61,609 bases of DNA from Verrucomicrobiota bacterium (GCA_020831635.1 JAFIGC010000015.1:1-61609), one strand, 5' to 3'. Positions 32,409 to 40,490 are shown, counted from the stretch's first letter. Translations and numbers: made by a program. Notes: generated by a model not told the origin, from the sequence alone.

Positions 32409-33428
32409 ATGGATCTATCAGTTGTCATTCCCGTGTATCATGAAGAAGAAAATGTGGACCTCCTGTGCGAGGCGCTGCATGAGGCCTTGTCGCCGCTGTC
32501 GCTCTCGTTCGAGGTGTTGCTGGTGGATGACGGCAGTAAGGATCAAACTTGGCCGAAACTCAAGGAAAACGCGGTCAAATATCCGTTTTTGCATTTGATC
32601 CGTTTTCGCCGCAATTTTGGTCAGACGGCCGCCATGGCAGCGGGGATCGAGCACGCCCAGGGGAAAATCATCGTCACCATGGATGCGGATTTGCAGAACG
32701 ATCCCAAGGACATTCCGCTGTTGCTGAAGGCCATTGAGGACGAGGACATCGATGTGGTGAGTGGCTGGCGGAAAGACCGCAAGGATCCGTTTTTGAGCCG
32801 GAAGCTGCCTTCGATGATGGCCAACGGGCTGATCAGCAAAATCACGGGGGTGCATTTGCATGATTACGGATGCACGTTGAAGGCGTATCGTCGGGAAGTG
32901 ATCCAGCATGTGCGGCTGTATGGGGAAATGCACCGTTTTATTCCCGCGCTGGCGCATTGGGTCGGCGGCAATGTCATCGAAGTGCCCGTGAACCATCATC
33001 CGCGCCGCTTTGGCCAAAGCAAATACGGGATTGGGCGGACGTTGCGGGTGGTGTTGGACCTGATTACGGTGAAATTTTTGCTGCGCTACAGCACCGGGCC
33101 CATGCAGATTTTGGGCAAGGTGGGGTTGCAACTGGGCTTTCTCGGGATGCTGTTGCTGGGCATGATTTTCGGGCTCAATGTGGCCGCGAACCTGTTGGAC
33201 GCCGAGTTTTGGGGCTTTGATTTGGTGAAGCGTCCGGTGTGGCCGATCATGGGCTTCATGCTGGTGGGCTTTGGGGTACAGTTCGTGGGGCTGGGGTTGA
33301 TGTCGGAATTGTTGATCCGCACCTATCACGAATCCCAAAACAAACGGACCTATACCATTCGCGAAGAACGAATGCCGGGGGAATGCGTTCCCGAATCCGT
33401 TCCGTCCGATCCTGACGCCAAGGGCTAA
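32409..33428 (+). CDS. GT2 polyprenyl-phosphate glycosyltransferase (DPM1/GtrB-like)
   Basis: A 339-residue protein starting at ATG 32409. The GT-A domain has SVVIPVYHEEENVD (about residues 4-17), VLLVDDGSKDQT, RNFGQTAAMAAGIEHA and the metal-binding VTMDADLQNDP. The acceptor region follows with HDYGCTLKAYRREV. Two C-terminal membrane helices (FLGMLLLGMIFGLNVAANLL and PIMGFMLVGFGVQFVGLGLM) are typical of undecaprenyl-phosphate mannose/glucose transferases. It would transfer a sugar from a nucleotide sugar to undecaprenyl phosphate for later glycosylation of envelope polymers. Three bases separate it from the CPBP gene, so it heads an operon that also includes tsaE and tsaB. Confidence 0.88.
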   Translation: MDLSVVIPVYHEEENVDLLCEALHEALSPLSLSFEVLLVDDGSKDQTWPKLKENAVKYPFLHLIRFRRNFGQTAAMAAGIEHAQGKIIVTMDADLQNDPKDIPLLLKAIEDEDIDVVSGWRKDRKDPFLSRKLPSMMANGLISKITGVHLHDYGCTLKAYRREVIQHVRLYGEMHRFIPALAHWVGGNVIEVPVNHHPRRFGQSKYGIGRTLRVVLDLITVKFLLRYSTGPMQILGKVGLQLGFLGMLLLGMIFGLNVAANLLDAEFWGFDLVKRPVWPIMGFMLVGFGVQFVGLGLMSELLIRTYHESQNKRTYTIREERMPGECVPESVPSDPDAKG

Positions 33429-33431
33429 GCG

Positions 33432-34292
33432 GTGGAACTCGAACTCCCGATCGGCGCCCTGATTGCCATGGGTCTGGTGCTGACCTTTGGTTGCCTGGGG
33501 TGGATTTGGATTTTTTCCGCCACGGAGAAGCATCGGCGAAAACTTCGGGACGGCATGGCCTGGCTGGATTGGCGGCCTTTGCCGATGGGTATCGTCTTCT
33601 TTTTTTTCACCACCATCGCCCTCGGCATGCTGCTGAATCTGGTCGGTATTTATCTTTTGGCTCATTTTTCTCGGGCGGATCGGTTCGCGGACCTGCATCC
33701 TTTGGGTTTATTGATCGTGTCCACGTTCAGCATGCACGTGCTGTTGACCGTGGTCTTATTGTGGGTCACGCGTACACAATCCATCTCCCTTCATGAAGTG
33801 CCTGCCTGCCGGGGAAGTCATTTGTTGACCAAACTCCCCCAGGGTTTCGCCGGCTATTTGCTGGCGTTTCCGCTGGTGATCCTTGGCGGCATCCTTACGC
33901 AAGCCTTGTTGCCCCGTTTCGGATTTCACTTGGAACCCCAGGATTTGGTGCAAGATCTGGGACGTTTTGAAAGTCTACCGCAAAAAATGACGCTGTTTTT
34001 CTTTGCCGTGTTTCTGGTTCCGTTTTGCGAGGAATTGGTGTTTCGGGGCTACCTCTTTCCCTGGATTTCGCAGCGTACCGGATTTTGGGGCGGGTTGGTG
34101 TTGCACAGTTTGCTGTTTGCGTGGGTGCATATGAATGCGGCCAGTTTTTTGCCCTTATTCGCTTTGTCCTGTGTGTTGGGGATCAGCTATGTGTACACCA
34201 AAAGTCTGATGACCGCGTTTTGGATGCATGCGATTTTCAATGCGATGACTTTGGTCAATTTTTTCCTGTCCCAAGGGGCTCCACCTTCATGA
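33432..34292 (+). CDS. CPBP family intramembrane metalloprotease
   Basis: A 286-residue polytopic membrane protein, starting at GTG 33432. The family's catalytic motifs are present: CEELVFRGYLFPW (EExxxRG) at about residues 199-211, LLFAWVHMNA (second motif His) and FWMHAIFNAMTLVNFF (third motif). Four to six membrane helices are visible, including IVFFFFTTIALGMLLNLVGI. CPBP (CAAX/bacteriocin-processing) proteins cleave or bind membrane-associated substrates. Its stop overlaps the tsaE start (ATGA). Confidence 0.85.
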   Translation: MELELPIGALIAMGLVLTFGCLGWIWIFSATEKHRRKLRDGMAWLDWRPLPMGIVFFFFTTIALGMLLNLVGIYLLAHFSRADRFADLHPLGLLIVSTFSMHVLLTVVLLWVTRTQSISLHEVPACRGSHLLTKLPQGFAGYLLAFPLVILGGILTQALLPRFGFHLEPQDLVQDLGRFESLPQKMTLFFFAVFLVPFCEELVFRGYLFPWISQRTGFWGGLVLHSLLFAWVHMNAASFLPLFALSCVLGISYVYTKSLMTAFWMHAIFNAMTLVNFFLSQGAPPS

Positions 34293-34720
34293 AACAGCGT
34301 TGGACCAGTCACAACCCCGAGGAAACCCGGGCCCTGGGGGCGGAATTCGTAAAAAAATGCCTCCCCGGAGATGTGGTGTTGCTGCACGGGGATTTGGGCT
34401 TGGGGAAAACCTGTTTCGTGCAGGGGATGGCGGAAGGCCTGGGCCATGGGGGGAATGTGACCAGTCCCACCTATGCGCTGATCCAGGAATATGACACCAC
34501 GCCTCCGTTGGCGCATGCGGATCTGTATCGGTTGGAATCCGCCGATGCCATTTGGGGTTTGGGGTTGGATGAATGCATGGACGCGGGGATGATTTTGGCG
34601 GTGGAATGGAGCGAACGGGCTCCCGGATTTTGGCCGGCGTACGCCTGGCATGTCACCCTCGCGCCCGGTGCGGATGAACATTCGCGTGAAATTCAGGTTT
34701 GCCGCGGGGGCGGGTCATGA
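34289..34720 (+). CDS. tsaE: tRNA threonylcarbamoyladenosine ATPase TsaE
   Basis: A 143-residue P-loop protein starting at ATG 34289. Walker A LHGDLGLGKTCFVQGMAEGL (about residues 32-51), SPTYALIQEY, HADLYRLES and VEWSERAP are diagnostic for TsaE/YjeE. With TsaB, TsaD and TsaC it makes the t6A modification at position 37 of ANN-decoding tRNAs; TsaE powers the TsaB-TsaD cycle. Overlaps the CPBP stop (ATGA) and the tsaB start (ATGA). tsaD and tsaC are not in the window. Confidence 0.92.
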   Translation: MKQRWTSHNPEETRALGAEFVKKCLPGDVVLLHGDLGLGKTCFVQGMAEGLGHGGNVTSPTYALIQEYDTTPPLAHADLYRLESADAIWGLGLDECMDAGMILAVEWSERAPGFWPAYAWHVTLAPGADEHSREIQVCRGGGS

Positions 34721-35313
34721 AAAGGACGCTGGCATTGGAGTGGAGCAGCCGCAAGCTTTCCGTGGCCATCGGCGAAGTGTCCAAGGAGGCGTCTTTGGAT
34801 CGATTCCGGGCCCCCGAGGCCATGGGTTTGGTGGATGCGGCGATGGCGGAGAGCGGGTTTTCCGAAATCGATGAAATCAAGGTCGGACGGGGGCCGGGAA
34901 ATTTTTCGGGGATTCGTTTGGCTTTTGCGTGGGCGTCCGGTTTCGCGGCACCCGGCGGGGTCGAATTGATTTCGATTTCATCCTGTCGGGCACTGGTCAG
35001 TCGCATGTTGCAGGAGGAACCACGGTCACAAGGGATATTGATTCTTGGCGATGCGCGCAGGGGACAATGGTGGGGCGGGGTTTTTCGTCCGCAGCAAAGC
35101 GGGGAATGGGAAATGCACGCGCCGGAGGTCTGGTTGCGGCGGGTGCGGTCCGAAGCCGAGTCCGGTTGCCCTTTGCGGGTGATCTCCCCCGACGCGGAGC
35201 GTTTGGCCGCGGCCATTGAGTGCGAAGCCTTGTATCCCCATGCGCAGGATCTGCTGGCTTGGACGGGTCCGTCGGAACCCGCGGAGCCGCTGTACTTTCA
35301 TCCGCCTGTTTAA
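34717..35313 (+). CDS. tsaB: tRNA threonylcarbamoyladenosine protein TsaB
   Basis: A 198-residue protein starting at ATG 34717, overlapping the tsaE stop by four bases. The ASKHA-fold signature is visible: TLALEWSSRKLSVAIG at the start and VGRGPGNFSGIRLAFAWASG (about residues 54-73), matching the GPGSFTGLR loop of TsaB. TsaB is the inactive paralogue partner of TsaD. It is slightly shorter than the E. coli protein (231). Last gene of the operon; the convergent RidA gene begins within two bases of its stop. Confidence 0.85.
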   Translation: MKRTLALEWSSRKLSVAIGEVSKEASLDRFRAPEAMGLVDAAMAESGFSEIDEIKVGRGPGNFSGIRLAFAWASGFAAPGGVELISISSCRALVSRMLQEEPRSQGILILGDARRGQWWGGVFRPQQSGEWEMHAPEVWLRRVRSEAESGCPLRVISPDAERLAAAIECEALYPHAQDLLAWTGPSEPAEPLYFHPPV

Positions 35314-35314
35314 A

Positions 35315-35689
35315 TCAGCCTTCGGCGATGACTTCAATTTCAACTCGTGATCCCAAGGGCAACGCCGCGACTTGGACGGTGGAACGGGCGGGTTTGTGGT
35401 CTCCGAAGGCTTCCGCGTAGAGTCCATTGACGACCGCGAAATCCTTGAGGTCCGCGAGGAAGACCGTCGCTTTGGCCACATGATCCAAGGTTAAGCCTTC
35501 CGAATCGAGAACGGCGGCAATGTTTTTCAACACTTGTTGGGTTTGTTCGCGAATGCCCCCGGGCACCAAGGCTTTGGTTGCGGGGTCGAGCGGAATCTGA
35601 CCGCTGCAGAAAATGAGATTCCCCACGCGCATGGCTTGGGTGTAGGGACCGACGGCTTCGGGAGCTTGTTTGCTGGTAATTGGTTGCAT
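35315..35689 (-). CDS. RidA family reactive-intermediate deaminase
   Basis: A 124-residue protein with the complete YjgF/RidA pattern: EAVGPYTQAMRVGNLIFCSG (about residues 11-30), QIPLDPATKALVPGGIREQT, QVLKNIAAVLDSEGLTLDHV and the C-terminal Arg/Glu active-site strand RSTVQVAALPLGSRVEIEVI. The Arg in PARSTVQV is the usual substrate-binding residue. RidA hydrolyses 2-aminoacrylate and related enamines, protecting PLP enzymes. A single-gene unit, convergent to tsaB. Confidence 0.92.
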   Translation of the reverse strand: MQPITSKQAPEAVGPYTQAMRVGNLIFCSGQIPLDPATKALVPGGIREQTQQVLKNIAAVLDSEGLTLDHVAKATVFLADLKDFAVVNGLYAEAFGDHKPARSTVQVAALPLGSRVEIEVIAEG

Positions 35690-35729
35690 GGTTTGTCCCT
35701 ATAAACAAACCCGGAGGACTTTTGCAAGT

Positions 35730-35903
35730 TTATCCCGTGGAGGATTCCATTGTTTCTATTTTTTTCAAAACCTCGGCGGCTTTTTCGTGCAGTTCCGAGC
35801 TTTTGACAATGTTACCGCCCCGCTGGGCGTCCATCGCTTGCTTCATGAGGGCTTCGTACTCCTTGCGGAGTTTCTTTTCGGGTTTTTTGCTGAAGAATGT
35901 CAT
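35730..35903 (-). CDS. small DUF6435-like protein
   Basis: A 57-residue lysine-rich helical protein starting at ATG 35903: MTFFSKKPEKKLRKEYEALM, then KQAMDAQRGGNIVKSSELHE and AAEVLKKIE. It matches the layout of the DUF6435 family of short proteins (MF-F-K-x-P-K-KL...Y), whose role is unknown. An upstream in-frame start at 35945 would add 14 residues, but the family normally begins at MTFF. Transcribed divergently from the SufU-like gene across the 10-bp tandem array. Confidence 0.7.
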   Translation of the reverse strand: MTFFSKKPEKKLRKEYEALMKQAMDAQRGGNIVKSSELHEKAAEVLKKIETMESSTG

Positions 35904-35947
35904 TGGATCAATAGAACGGTTGACTAAGGAAAACCTTACAATCATCT

Positions 35948-36057
35948 ATGACCACGTATCACCAAGCATGACCACGTATCACCAAGTATGACAACGTATC
36001 ACCACGTATGACCAAGTATCACCAAGCATGACCATGCATCACCAAGCATGCCCACGT
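35948..36057 (+). repeat. tandem array of eleven 10-bp units
   Basis: Eleven consecutive decamers follow ATSACCAHGY, mostly alternating ATGACCACGT and ATCACCAAGC. The 10-bp period is one helical turn, so equivalent bases face the same side of DNA. It fills the gap between the divergent DUF6435-like and SufU-like genes and ends seven bases before the chosen start of the latter. Confidence 0.85.
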
Positions 36058-36063
36058 CCAACC

Positions 36064-36468
36064 ATGTACCAAAACCACCTCATTCAACTTTCAAAAGACT
36101 CCGCCTTTCGCGAGAAAATCAAGGCGGGGGAAGCCCGCTCGGAGATCAGGAATCCCGCTTGCGGGGATGAGTTGGCTTTGGCATTTGACTTGGTGGAGGA
36201 TACGATTCGGCACATCCGCCATGACAGTCAGGCTTGTGCGATCGTATTGGCCTCCACGCGCGTCTTGTGCGGGGGCATGGAGGGCGCTACGGTGGCGCTG
36301 GCGACGCGACGGGTGGAGGAGGCCATGGCGTTTTTTGAAGGGGAGGGGGATTGGGCGCAAAATTGGGCAGGGGAAGATATGGTCGCCTTGGGCGCGGTTC
36401 GGGCGCATCCCATGCGCATGGCCTGCGTGCGCCTGCCCTGGGAAGCGATGCGGAAAGCGTTAACCTAG
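36064..36468 (+). CDS. SufU/IscU-like iron-sulfur scaffold protein
   Basis: A 134-residue protein with three conserved Cys positions of the IscU/SufU fold: NPACGDELALAFDL (Cys near residue 32), SQACAIVLASTRVLCGGMEG (second) and MACVRLPWEAMRKAL (third). The CGD motif, the GxxC-like loop with A-C-A-I and the C-terminal LPW all match the SufU branch. ATG 36064 is used; an earlier ATG at 36028 encodes repeat DNA. It is not next to any sufS/sufB gene in this window, so it may be a stand-alone scaffold or a zinc-bound sulfur acceptor. Confidence 0.8.
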   Translation: MYQNHLIQLSKDSAFREKIKAGEARSEIRNPACGDELALAFDLVEDTIRHIRHDSQACAIVLASTRVLCGGMEGATVALATRRVEEAMAFFEGEGDWAQNWAGEDMVALGAVRAHPMRMACVRLPWEAMRKALT

Positions 36469-37124
36469 CCAATGCTGGCGTACGGTTTTTTGGCGGGGAC
36501 GCTGACGATTTTTCGTTCCGGGAGGATCAGGCAACTGAGTTTGCCGCCGTAGACGCATCCCGTATCCAGTCCGATGACCCGTGGACGCTGCAAACCGCCC
36601 AGGGCGGCCCAGTGTCCAAACACCACCAAGTCGTCCCCGGCGTAGAAATCGAACCAAGGGGGATTTTCCGGGTTTTTGAGGTCTTCTCCCGTTCCATCCC
36701 AAGTGCGAATGGTGACCAAATGCCAGGGATCGCTTTGATCGGGGTGCAAGCCCGGCACCAGTCCCGCGTGCACCAGCATTAGGTCGTGGTCCTCGTACCA
36801 GAGGGGCCAGTTGTGTACATCCTTGACAAAATCCGCGAAATACCGTCCGAAATCGTGCTGGAGGGCATCGAAATATTTGCCGTGTTTGTGAAATTTCCCT
36901 TCCACCAATTCCAGAAGACTCAGTTCATGGTTTCCCAAGATCGATTTGCCCTGATATTCCCGGTACAATTCCCAGGCACCGCGGGAACTTGGGCCTTTGT
37001 TGATCAGGTCGCCGATAAAAAGGATGTTGTCGGTTTTGGGGTCGGCCGAGACGGTTTTCAGCAACTTTTCCAGCTCTTTGTCACAGCCGTGAACGTCTCC
37101 GATGATGATGGTGCGTTGTGTCAT
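36465..37124 (-). CDS. metallophosphoesterase (ApaH/PrpE-like)
   Basis: A 219-residue cytosolic protein with the calcineurin-like metal-binding series: IIGDVHGCDKELEKLL (about residues 6-21), FIGDLINKGPSSRG, LGNHELSLLE, LMLVHAGLVPG and VVFGHWAALGG. This order and HAGLVPG fit the ApaH/PrpE class that cleaves diadenosine polyphosphates or removes phosphates from proteins. ATG 37124 (MTQRTIII) is used; ATG 37142 is an alternative. The stop overlaps the SufU-like gene end by four bases (convergent). Confidence 0.85.
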   Translation of the reverse strand: MTQRTIIIGDVHGCDKELEKLLKTVSADPKTDNILFIGDLINKGPSSRGAWELYREYQGKSILGNHELSLLELVEGKFHKHGKYFDALQHDFGRYFADFVKDVHNWPLWYEDHDLMLVHAGLVPGLHPDQSDPWHLVTIRTWDGTGEDLKNPENPPWFDFYAGDDLVVFGHWAALGGLQRPRVIGLDTGCVYGGKLSCLILPERKIVSVPAKKPYASIG

Positions 37125-37181
37125 GAGGGATTTCCCTATCATCCCGCGTTCGACATCGCAAGCGTCTCTATACCGGAAATG

Positions 37182-37312
37182 ATCGGATTTCAGGGTCAGC
37201 CACTTTGAAGGAATTCCGAACCGAATTCGCCCCCTTCGCTCCTGCCGAGGCGGAGATCGGCGCTCCCGTTTCCCCCCTAATTCCTTCAAAGTGGATGACC
37301 CTGATCGGATTT
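37182..37312. mobile_element. 113-bp MITE-like element with 25-bp TIRs and 9-bp target duplication
   Basis: The element (37191-37303) starts CAGGGTCAGCCACTTTGAAG+GAATT and ends with the reverse complement, with one mismatch. Both ends directly abut ATCGGATTT (37182-37190 and 37304-37312), a 9-bp target duplication. The interior is one copy of the family A repeat (37231-37268). It lies between the divergent phosphoesterase and agarase-like genes. Confidence 0.88.
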
Positions 37313-37362
37313 ATGTTCGTTCCTGCTTGGAATTTCATGGAAATGTGATTGATGACTTTGTC

Positions 37363-39234
37363 ATGACAGACTCTAAAATTTATGAGGCGAATTTGCAGGC
37401 GTGGATCATTCCGGAAAGTGGCGAGATCGCCAGCGTGGAACGTTACGAAGGTTTGCGGGATGGCGGGGGACACATGGTGGCCCGGCCCGTCCTGCGAGTT
37501 CATCATGCTTTGGCGCGGGACACTGTGGATGGCCTGGCGCTTCATTTTTCCCAAGACGGCGCTTTTTTGCAAGCGGATGTGACGGCTCTGGGCTTCCCGA
37601 ACGAGTGGTCGGTGCTCCATGGGCTGGAGGCGGAGGTCACCAACGGAGAATTTCCCCTCATTTTGGAGCTTACCCTGACGGGTGCCCGGGGGCGTTTTCG
37701 GACCCGGCAACCGCTTGCAGCGGGTGAAACGGCGACGGTTTTGTTGTCCGTTCCCGATTTCCCATTGGCCCAGGGAATTCACCCTCCCTGGCAACCGGCA
37801 TCGATCCGGTTGCAGGCCCAGTGGGGCGACACATGGGAAACGGAAGGACAACAGGTGGAACAGCGCGGAAATTGGCCGGCGACCTCAGACAACAAACCGG
37901 TGACGGTGCTGCTGCACAAGCTTCGCGCTTTGCCGCGCGGGGAGGACGGCCCCAAAGCGATCGTCGACCGATATGGACAACGCATCCATGCCGAATGGCC
38001 GGGGAAAATTCATGACGACTCGGACTTGCATCGTCAAAAGGAAGCGGAGCAAGTGTTGTCCCCCCTGCGCCCGCCTTCTGACTTCAGTTCTTTTGGCGGT
38101 TTCAAGCGGATGCCGCAACATGCCGCCAGCGGATTTTTTCGGGTGGAGAAAGATGATCGGGGAAATTGGTGGTTCATTGATCCGGAGGGGTGGCGGTTTT
38201 GGTCCGTGGGCACCACCGGCGTGCGTCTGTTTGACAACACCGTCACCACGGGACGGGAGGCGTTTTTCGAAGAACTGCCCGTTCCTCAGGGGCCGTTTGC
38301 GGCCGCCATCAATCCCAAGATCAACAGTCCGGCCAATAATCCGGGTGGGCGGGATACGGTGGCGTTTTACATGTGGAACGTGTTGCGGAAATACGGGGAT
38401 GTGAGGGTTTGGCGGGACCAGGTCATTCGCCGATTCCGCTCCTGGGGCTTCAATACCCTGGGGAATTGGTCCGAACTCGAACATTTTCGCGATGCCGGAT
38501 TTCCGCTCACGGTGACCTTGAGCACCCGGGTGCCGGGCATTGAATCGCTTCCGGGGAATTTACCGGATTTGCATCATCCGGAGTGGGAAGAAAAATTTGA
38601 AGCGCATGTGGCCGAAGTCGCGGGCGCGTGGCGAGACAACCCATATGTGTTGGGCTATTTCGTGGACAATGAAATGGGCTGGGGTCGATTGCAGGAAGGC
38701 GAACGCAAGGAATACGCGGAGCGGTATTTCAGTTCGGTGTCCCGTATTCTGAAAAAACACGATCCAAATCATCTCTATCTGGGTTGTCGGTTTGTGCGCT
38801 TCAAGCCGCATGTTGAGGTGTGTCGCGCGGCGGGGGCATCCTGTGATGTGGTGACGGTGAATTCCTATGACATCTGGCCGCGTCGGGAGGATTTTTCCGT
38901 GTGGCATCAGGAGACCGGGCGTCCGATTCTCATTGGCGAGCACCATCTACCGTTGGACACGCCCCGCCAGGTGCCGCCCTTGTATCCCGCCTTTACCCCA
39001 CAAGAGCGGGAAAGACTGTATGCGGAGTTGGTGGAAAAATGGGCGGGTCAGCCGTGGTCATTGGGGTGTCATTGGTATCAACACGCCGACCAGCACTTGA
39101 CCGGACGTCCCCTGGACGGTGAAAACCAGCCGGTCGGGGTGGTGGATATCACGGACACGCCTCACCCGGAGATGGTCCGGGCCATCCGCGCGGCCACGGC
39201 GAATATGTGGGAATGGCATGAATCGGCCGAATAA
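37363..39234 (+). CDS. agarase-like glycoside hydrolase (GH50-like)
   Basis: A 623-residue protein taken from ATG 37363; upstream starts run into the adjacent element. No signal peptide. After a ~230-residue beta-rich N-terminal part, the TIM barrel has FWSVGTTGVRLFDNTVTTGR, SWGFNTLGNWSELEHFRDAG, PYVLGYFVDNEMGWGRLQEG (acid/base Glu in DNE) and PILIGEHHLPLDTPRQVPPL (nucleophile Glu in IGEHH). These match beta-agarase families of the GH50 type that release neoagaro-oligosaccharides. Without a signal it would act on imported oligosaccharides, or the true start may have been displaced by the element. No agar-related genes adjoin it. Confidence 0.75.
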   Translation: MTDSKIYEANLQAWIIPESGEIASVERYEGLRDGGGHMVARPVLRVHHALARDTVDGLALHFSQDGAFLQADVTALGFPNEWSVLHGLEAEVTNGEFPLILELTLTGARGRFRTRQPLAAGETATVLLSVPDFPLAQGIHPPWQPASIRLQAQWGDTWETEGQQVEQRGNWPATSDNKPVTVLLHKLRALPRGEDGPKAIVDRYGQRIHAEWPGKIHDDSDLHRQKEAEQVLSPLRPPSDFSSFGGFKRMPQHAASGFFRVEKDDRGNWWFIDPEGWRFWSVGTTGVRLFDNTVTTGREAFFEELPVPQGPFAAAINPKINSPANNPGGRDTVAFYMWNVLRKYGDVRVWRDQVIRRFRSWGFNTLGNWSELEHFRDAGFPLTVTLSTRVPGIESLPGNLPDLHHPEWEEKFEAHVAEVAGAWRDNPYVLGYFVDNEMGWGRLQEGERKEYAERYFSSVSRILKKHDPNHLYLGCRFVRFKPHVEVCRAAGASCDVVTVNSYDIWPRREDFSVWHQETGRPILIGEHHLPLDTPRQVPPLYPAFTPQERERLYAELVEKWAGQPWSLGCHWYQHADQHLTGRPLDGENQPVGVVDITDTPHPEMVRAIRAATANMWEWHESAE

Positions 39235-39579
39235 ATTATGGGGCGAAAGGGGGCGGGAGCGCCGGTCTCCGTATCGGCAGGGGCGAAGGAGGCCAGCGAT
39301 GCGGATGTTATTGATGCTCGTAAATTCCCGCCCCTGAAGGGGCCCGGGGAACCGGCTAAAGGGCCTGTTGATTTATTGAAACGAAGAGGTTTTTAACCGC
39401 TTAAGGACGCTAAAAGAACGCTAAAATTAACTTAATTAAATTATTTTAAGCGTGCATTAAGCGTTTTTTATCGGTTTCTAAATAACTGCAATGAATAAAT
39501 CGACAGGCTCTTTATCCGGTTCCAAAGGAGGCTTTCGCCCATGTTTTTGGGTGTGGGTTTCAAACAAGCCCCTGATGAT
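39235..39579. other. intergenic region with family A copy and AT-rich tail
   Basis: The first part is the inverse family A copy (39254-39288). Two GC hairpins (CCGCCCCTGAAGGGGC) follow. The rest is AT-rich with CGCTTAA/TTAAGCG motifs that form an imperfect inverted repeat near 39395-39475, a possible weak terminator. No gene. Confidence 0.5.
39254..39288 (-). repeat. interspersed repeat family A
   Basis: The reverse complement reads CCTTCGCCCCTGCCGATACG and GAGACCGGCGCTCCCG. It is similar to the copies at 1951-2028 and 37231-37268. Confidence 0.75.
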
Positions 39580-39972
39580 TCAAAAATTTTTCTTTGGCCG
39601 GAACGGTTCCGTAAAGGCTTCTTCAAAGTCGAAGACGCCCGCGAAATCGGAACGGTCATCCTGTTCGGTTTTTCCGAGGAGTCCGAAATCGACCATGTTA
39701 AACACGATTTCGCCGAAGTCCTCGCATTTGTTCACGCCCCATTTGCGCAGGACGGACAGGGTGACCGGACCGAACTGATCGATGGCGTAGCAGCGAATGC
39801 CCTGGAGGAGTTCGTGTCCGCGAATGTGATGCAGGCTGCCTTCCGGGGATTTTTTGAGTTCCTTGACGGTGTATTCCAAGCCTTCGCGAACAAACCAATA
39901 GGCATCCTCGTGATACCGGGGATCCTGCATGCGGATGGTGCGGATGGTTTTTTGATATTCGGATTTGCTCAT
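39580..39972 (-). CDS. Minf_1886 family protein
   Basis: A 130-residue protein of the uncharacterised Minf_1886 family, named from Methylacidiphilum and typical of Verrucomicrobiota and Planctomycetota. Recognisable pieces are DPRYHEDAYWFVREGLEYTV, HIRGHELLQGIRCYAIDQFG and VLRKWGVNKCEDFGEIVFNM. Full family length. Overlaps the upstream DJ-1/PfpI-like gene by four bases (same strand), so the two are co-transcribed. Function unknown; the family supports the taxonomic assignment of this window. Confidence 0.88.
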   Translation of the reverse strand: MSKSEYQKTIRTIRMQDPRYHEDAYWFVREGLEYTVKELKKSPEGSLHHIRGHELLQGIRCYAIDQFGPVTLSVLRKWGVNKCEDFGEIVFNMVDFGLLGKTEQDDRSDFAGVFDFEEAFTEPFRPKKNF

Positions 39973-40490
39973 GCCTCGGAAACGGATGCGATCATGTCCA
40001 CCAGCGCCTTGGAAAAGGCGGGCAGGTCTTTGGGGGTGCGGCTGGCGATTTGGTTGCCGTCAATGACCACGGGCTCATCCATCCAGATGCCGCCCGCGTT
40101 GGCCATGTCATCCTTGATGCCCACGGTGCTGGTGGTGCGTTTGTCTTTCAGGACTTTGGCGGAAATCATGATCCAGCCCGCGTGACAAATGTGGGCGATG
40201 GGTTTGCCCGCCTCTTGGAATTCGCGCACCAGTTCGAGCACCTTGGGATCGCGCCGCAGCTTGTCGGGGGCGAATCCGCCGGGGAGGAGCAGGGCGTCGT
40301 AGTCTTCGGCGGCCACGTCGTGAATGGCGGCGTCGCTTACACAGGGATATCCGTGTTTTCCGGTGTAGGTTCGCTCCAACGCGGGGGCGGCCACCACCAC
40401 GTTCCAGCCTTCCTCCTCCAGCCGGAGCTTCGGGTACCAAAGTTCCAGGTCTTCGTATACGTCGTCGATAATGGCAAGGATGTGCTTCAT
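39969..40490 (-). CDS. DJ-1/PfpI family protein
   Basis: A 173-residue protein of the DJ-1/PfpI superfamily. The nucleophile elbow AHICHAGWIMISAKVLKDKR (Cys about residue 104) and the N-terminal ILAIIDDVYEDLELWYPKLR with Glu are the usual active-site features. LLLPGGFAPDKLRRDPKVLE is the conserved loop. Members act as glyoxalases/deglycases or chaperones; activity here unproven. It is the first gene of a two-gene unit with the Minf_1886 protein. Confidence 0.88.
   Translation of the reverse strand: MKHILAIIDDVYEDLELWYPKLRLEEEGWNVVVAAPALERTYTGKHGYPCVSDAAIHDVAAEDYDALLLPGGFAPDKLRRDPKVLELVREFQEAGKPIAHICHAGWIMISAKVLKDKRTTSTVGIKDDMANAGGIWMDEPVVIDGNQIASRTPKDLPAFSKALVDMIASVSEA

Noticed and set aside
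35948-36057. CRISPR array or iterons of an origin
   Set aside because: The unit is 10 bp with no spacers, there are no cas genes, and no replication initiator is present.
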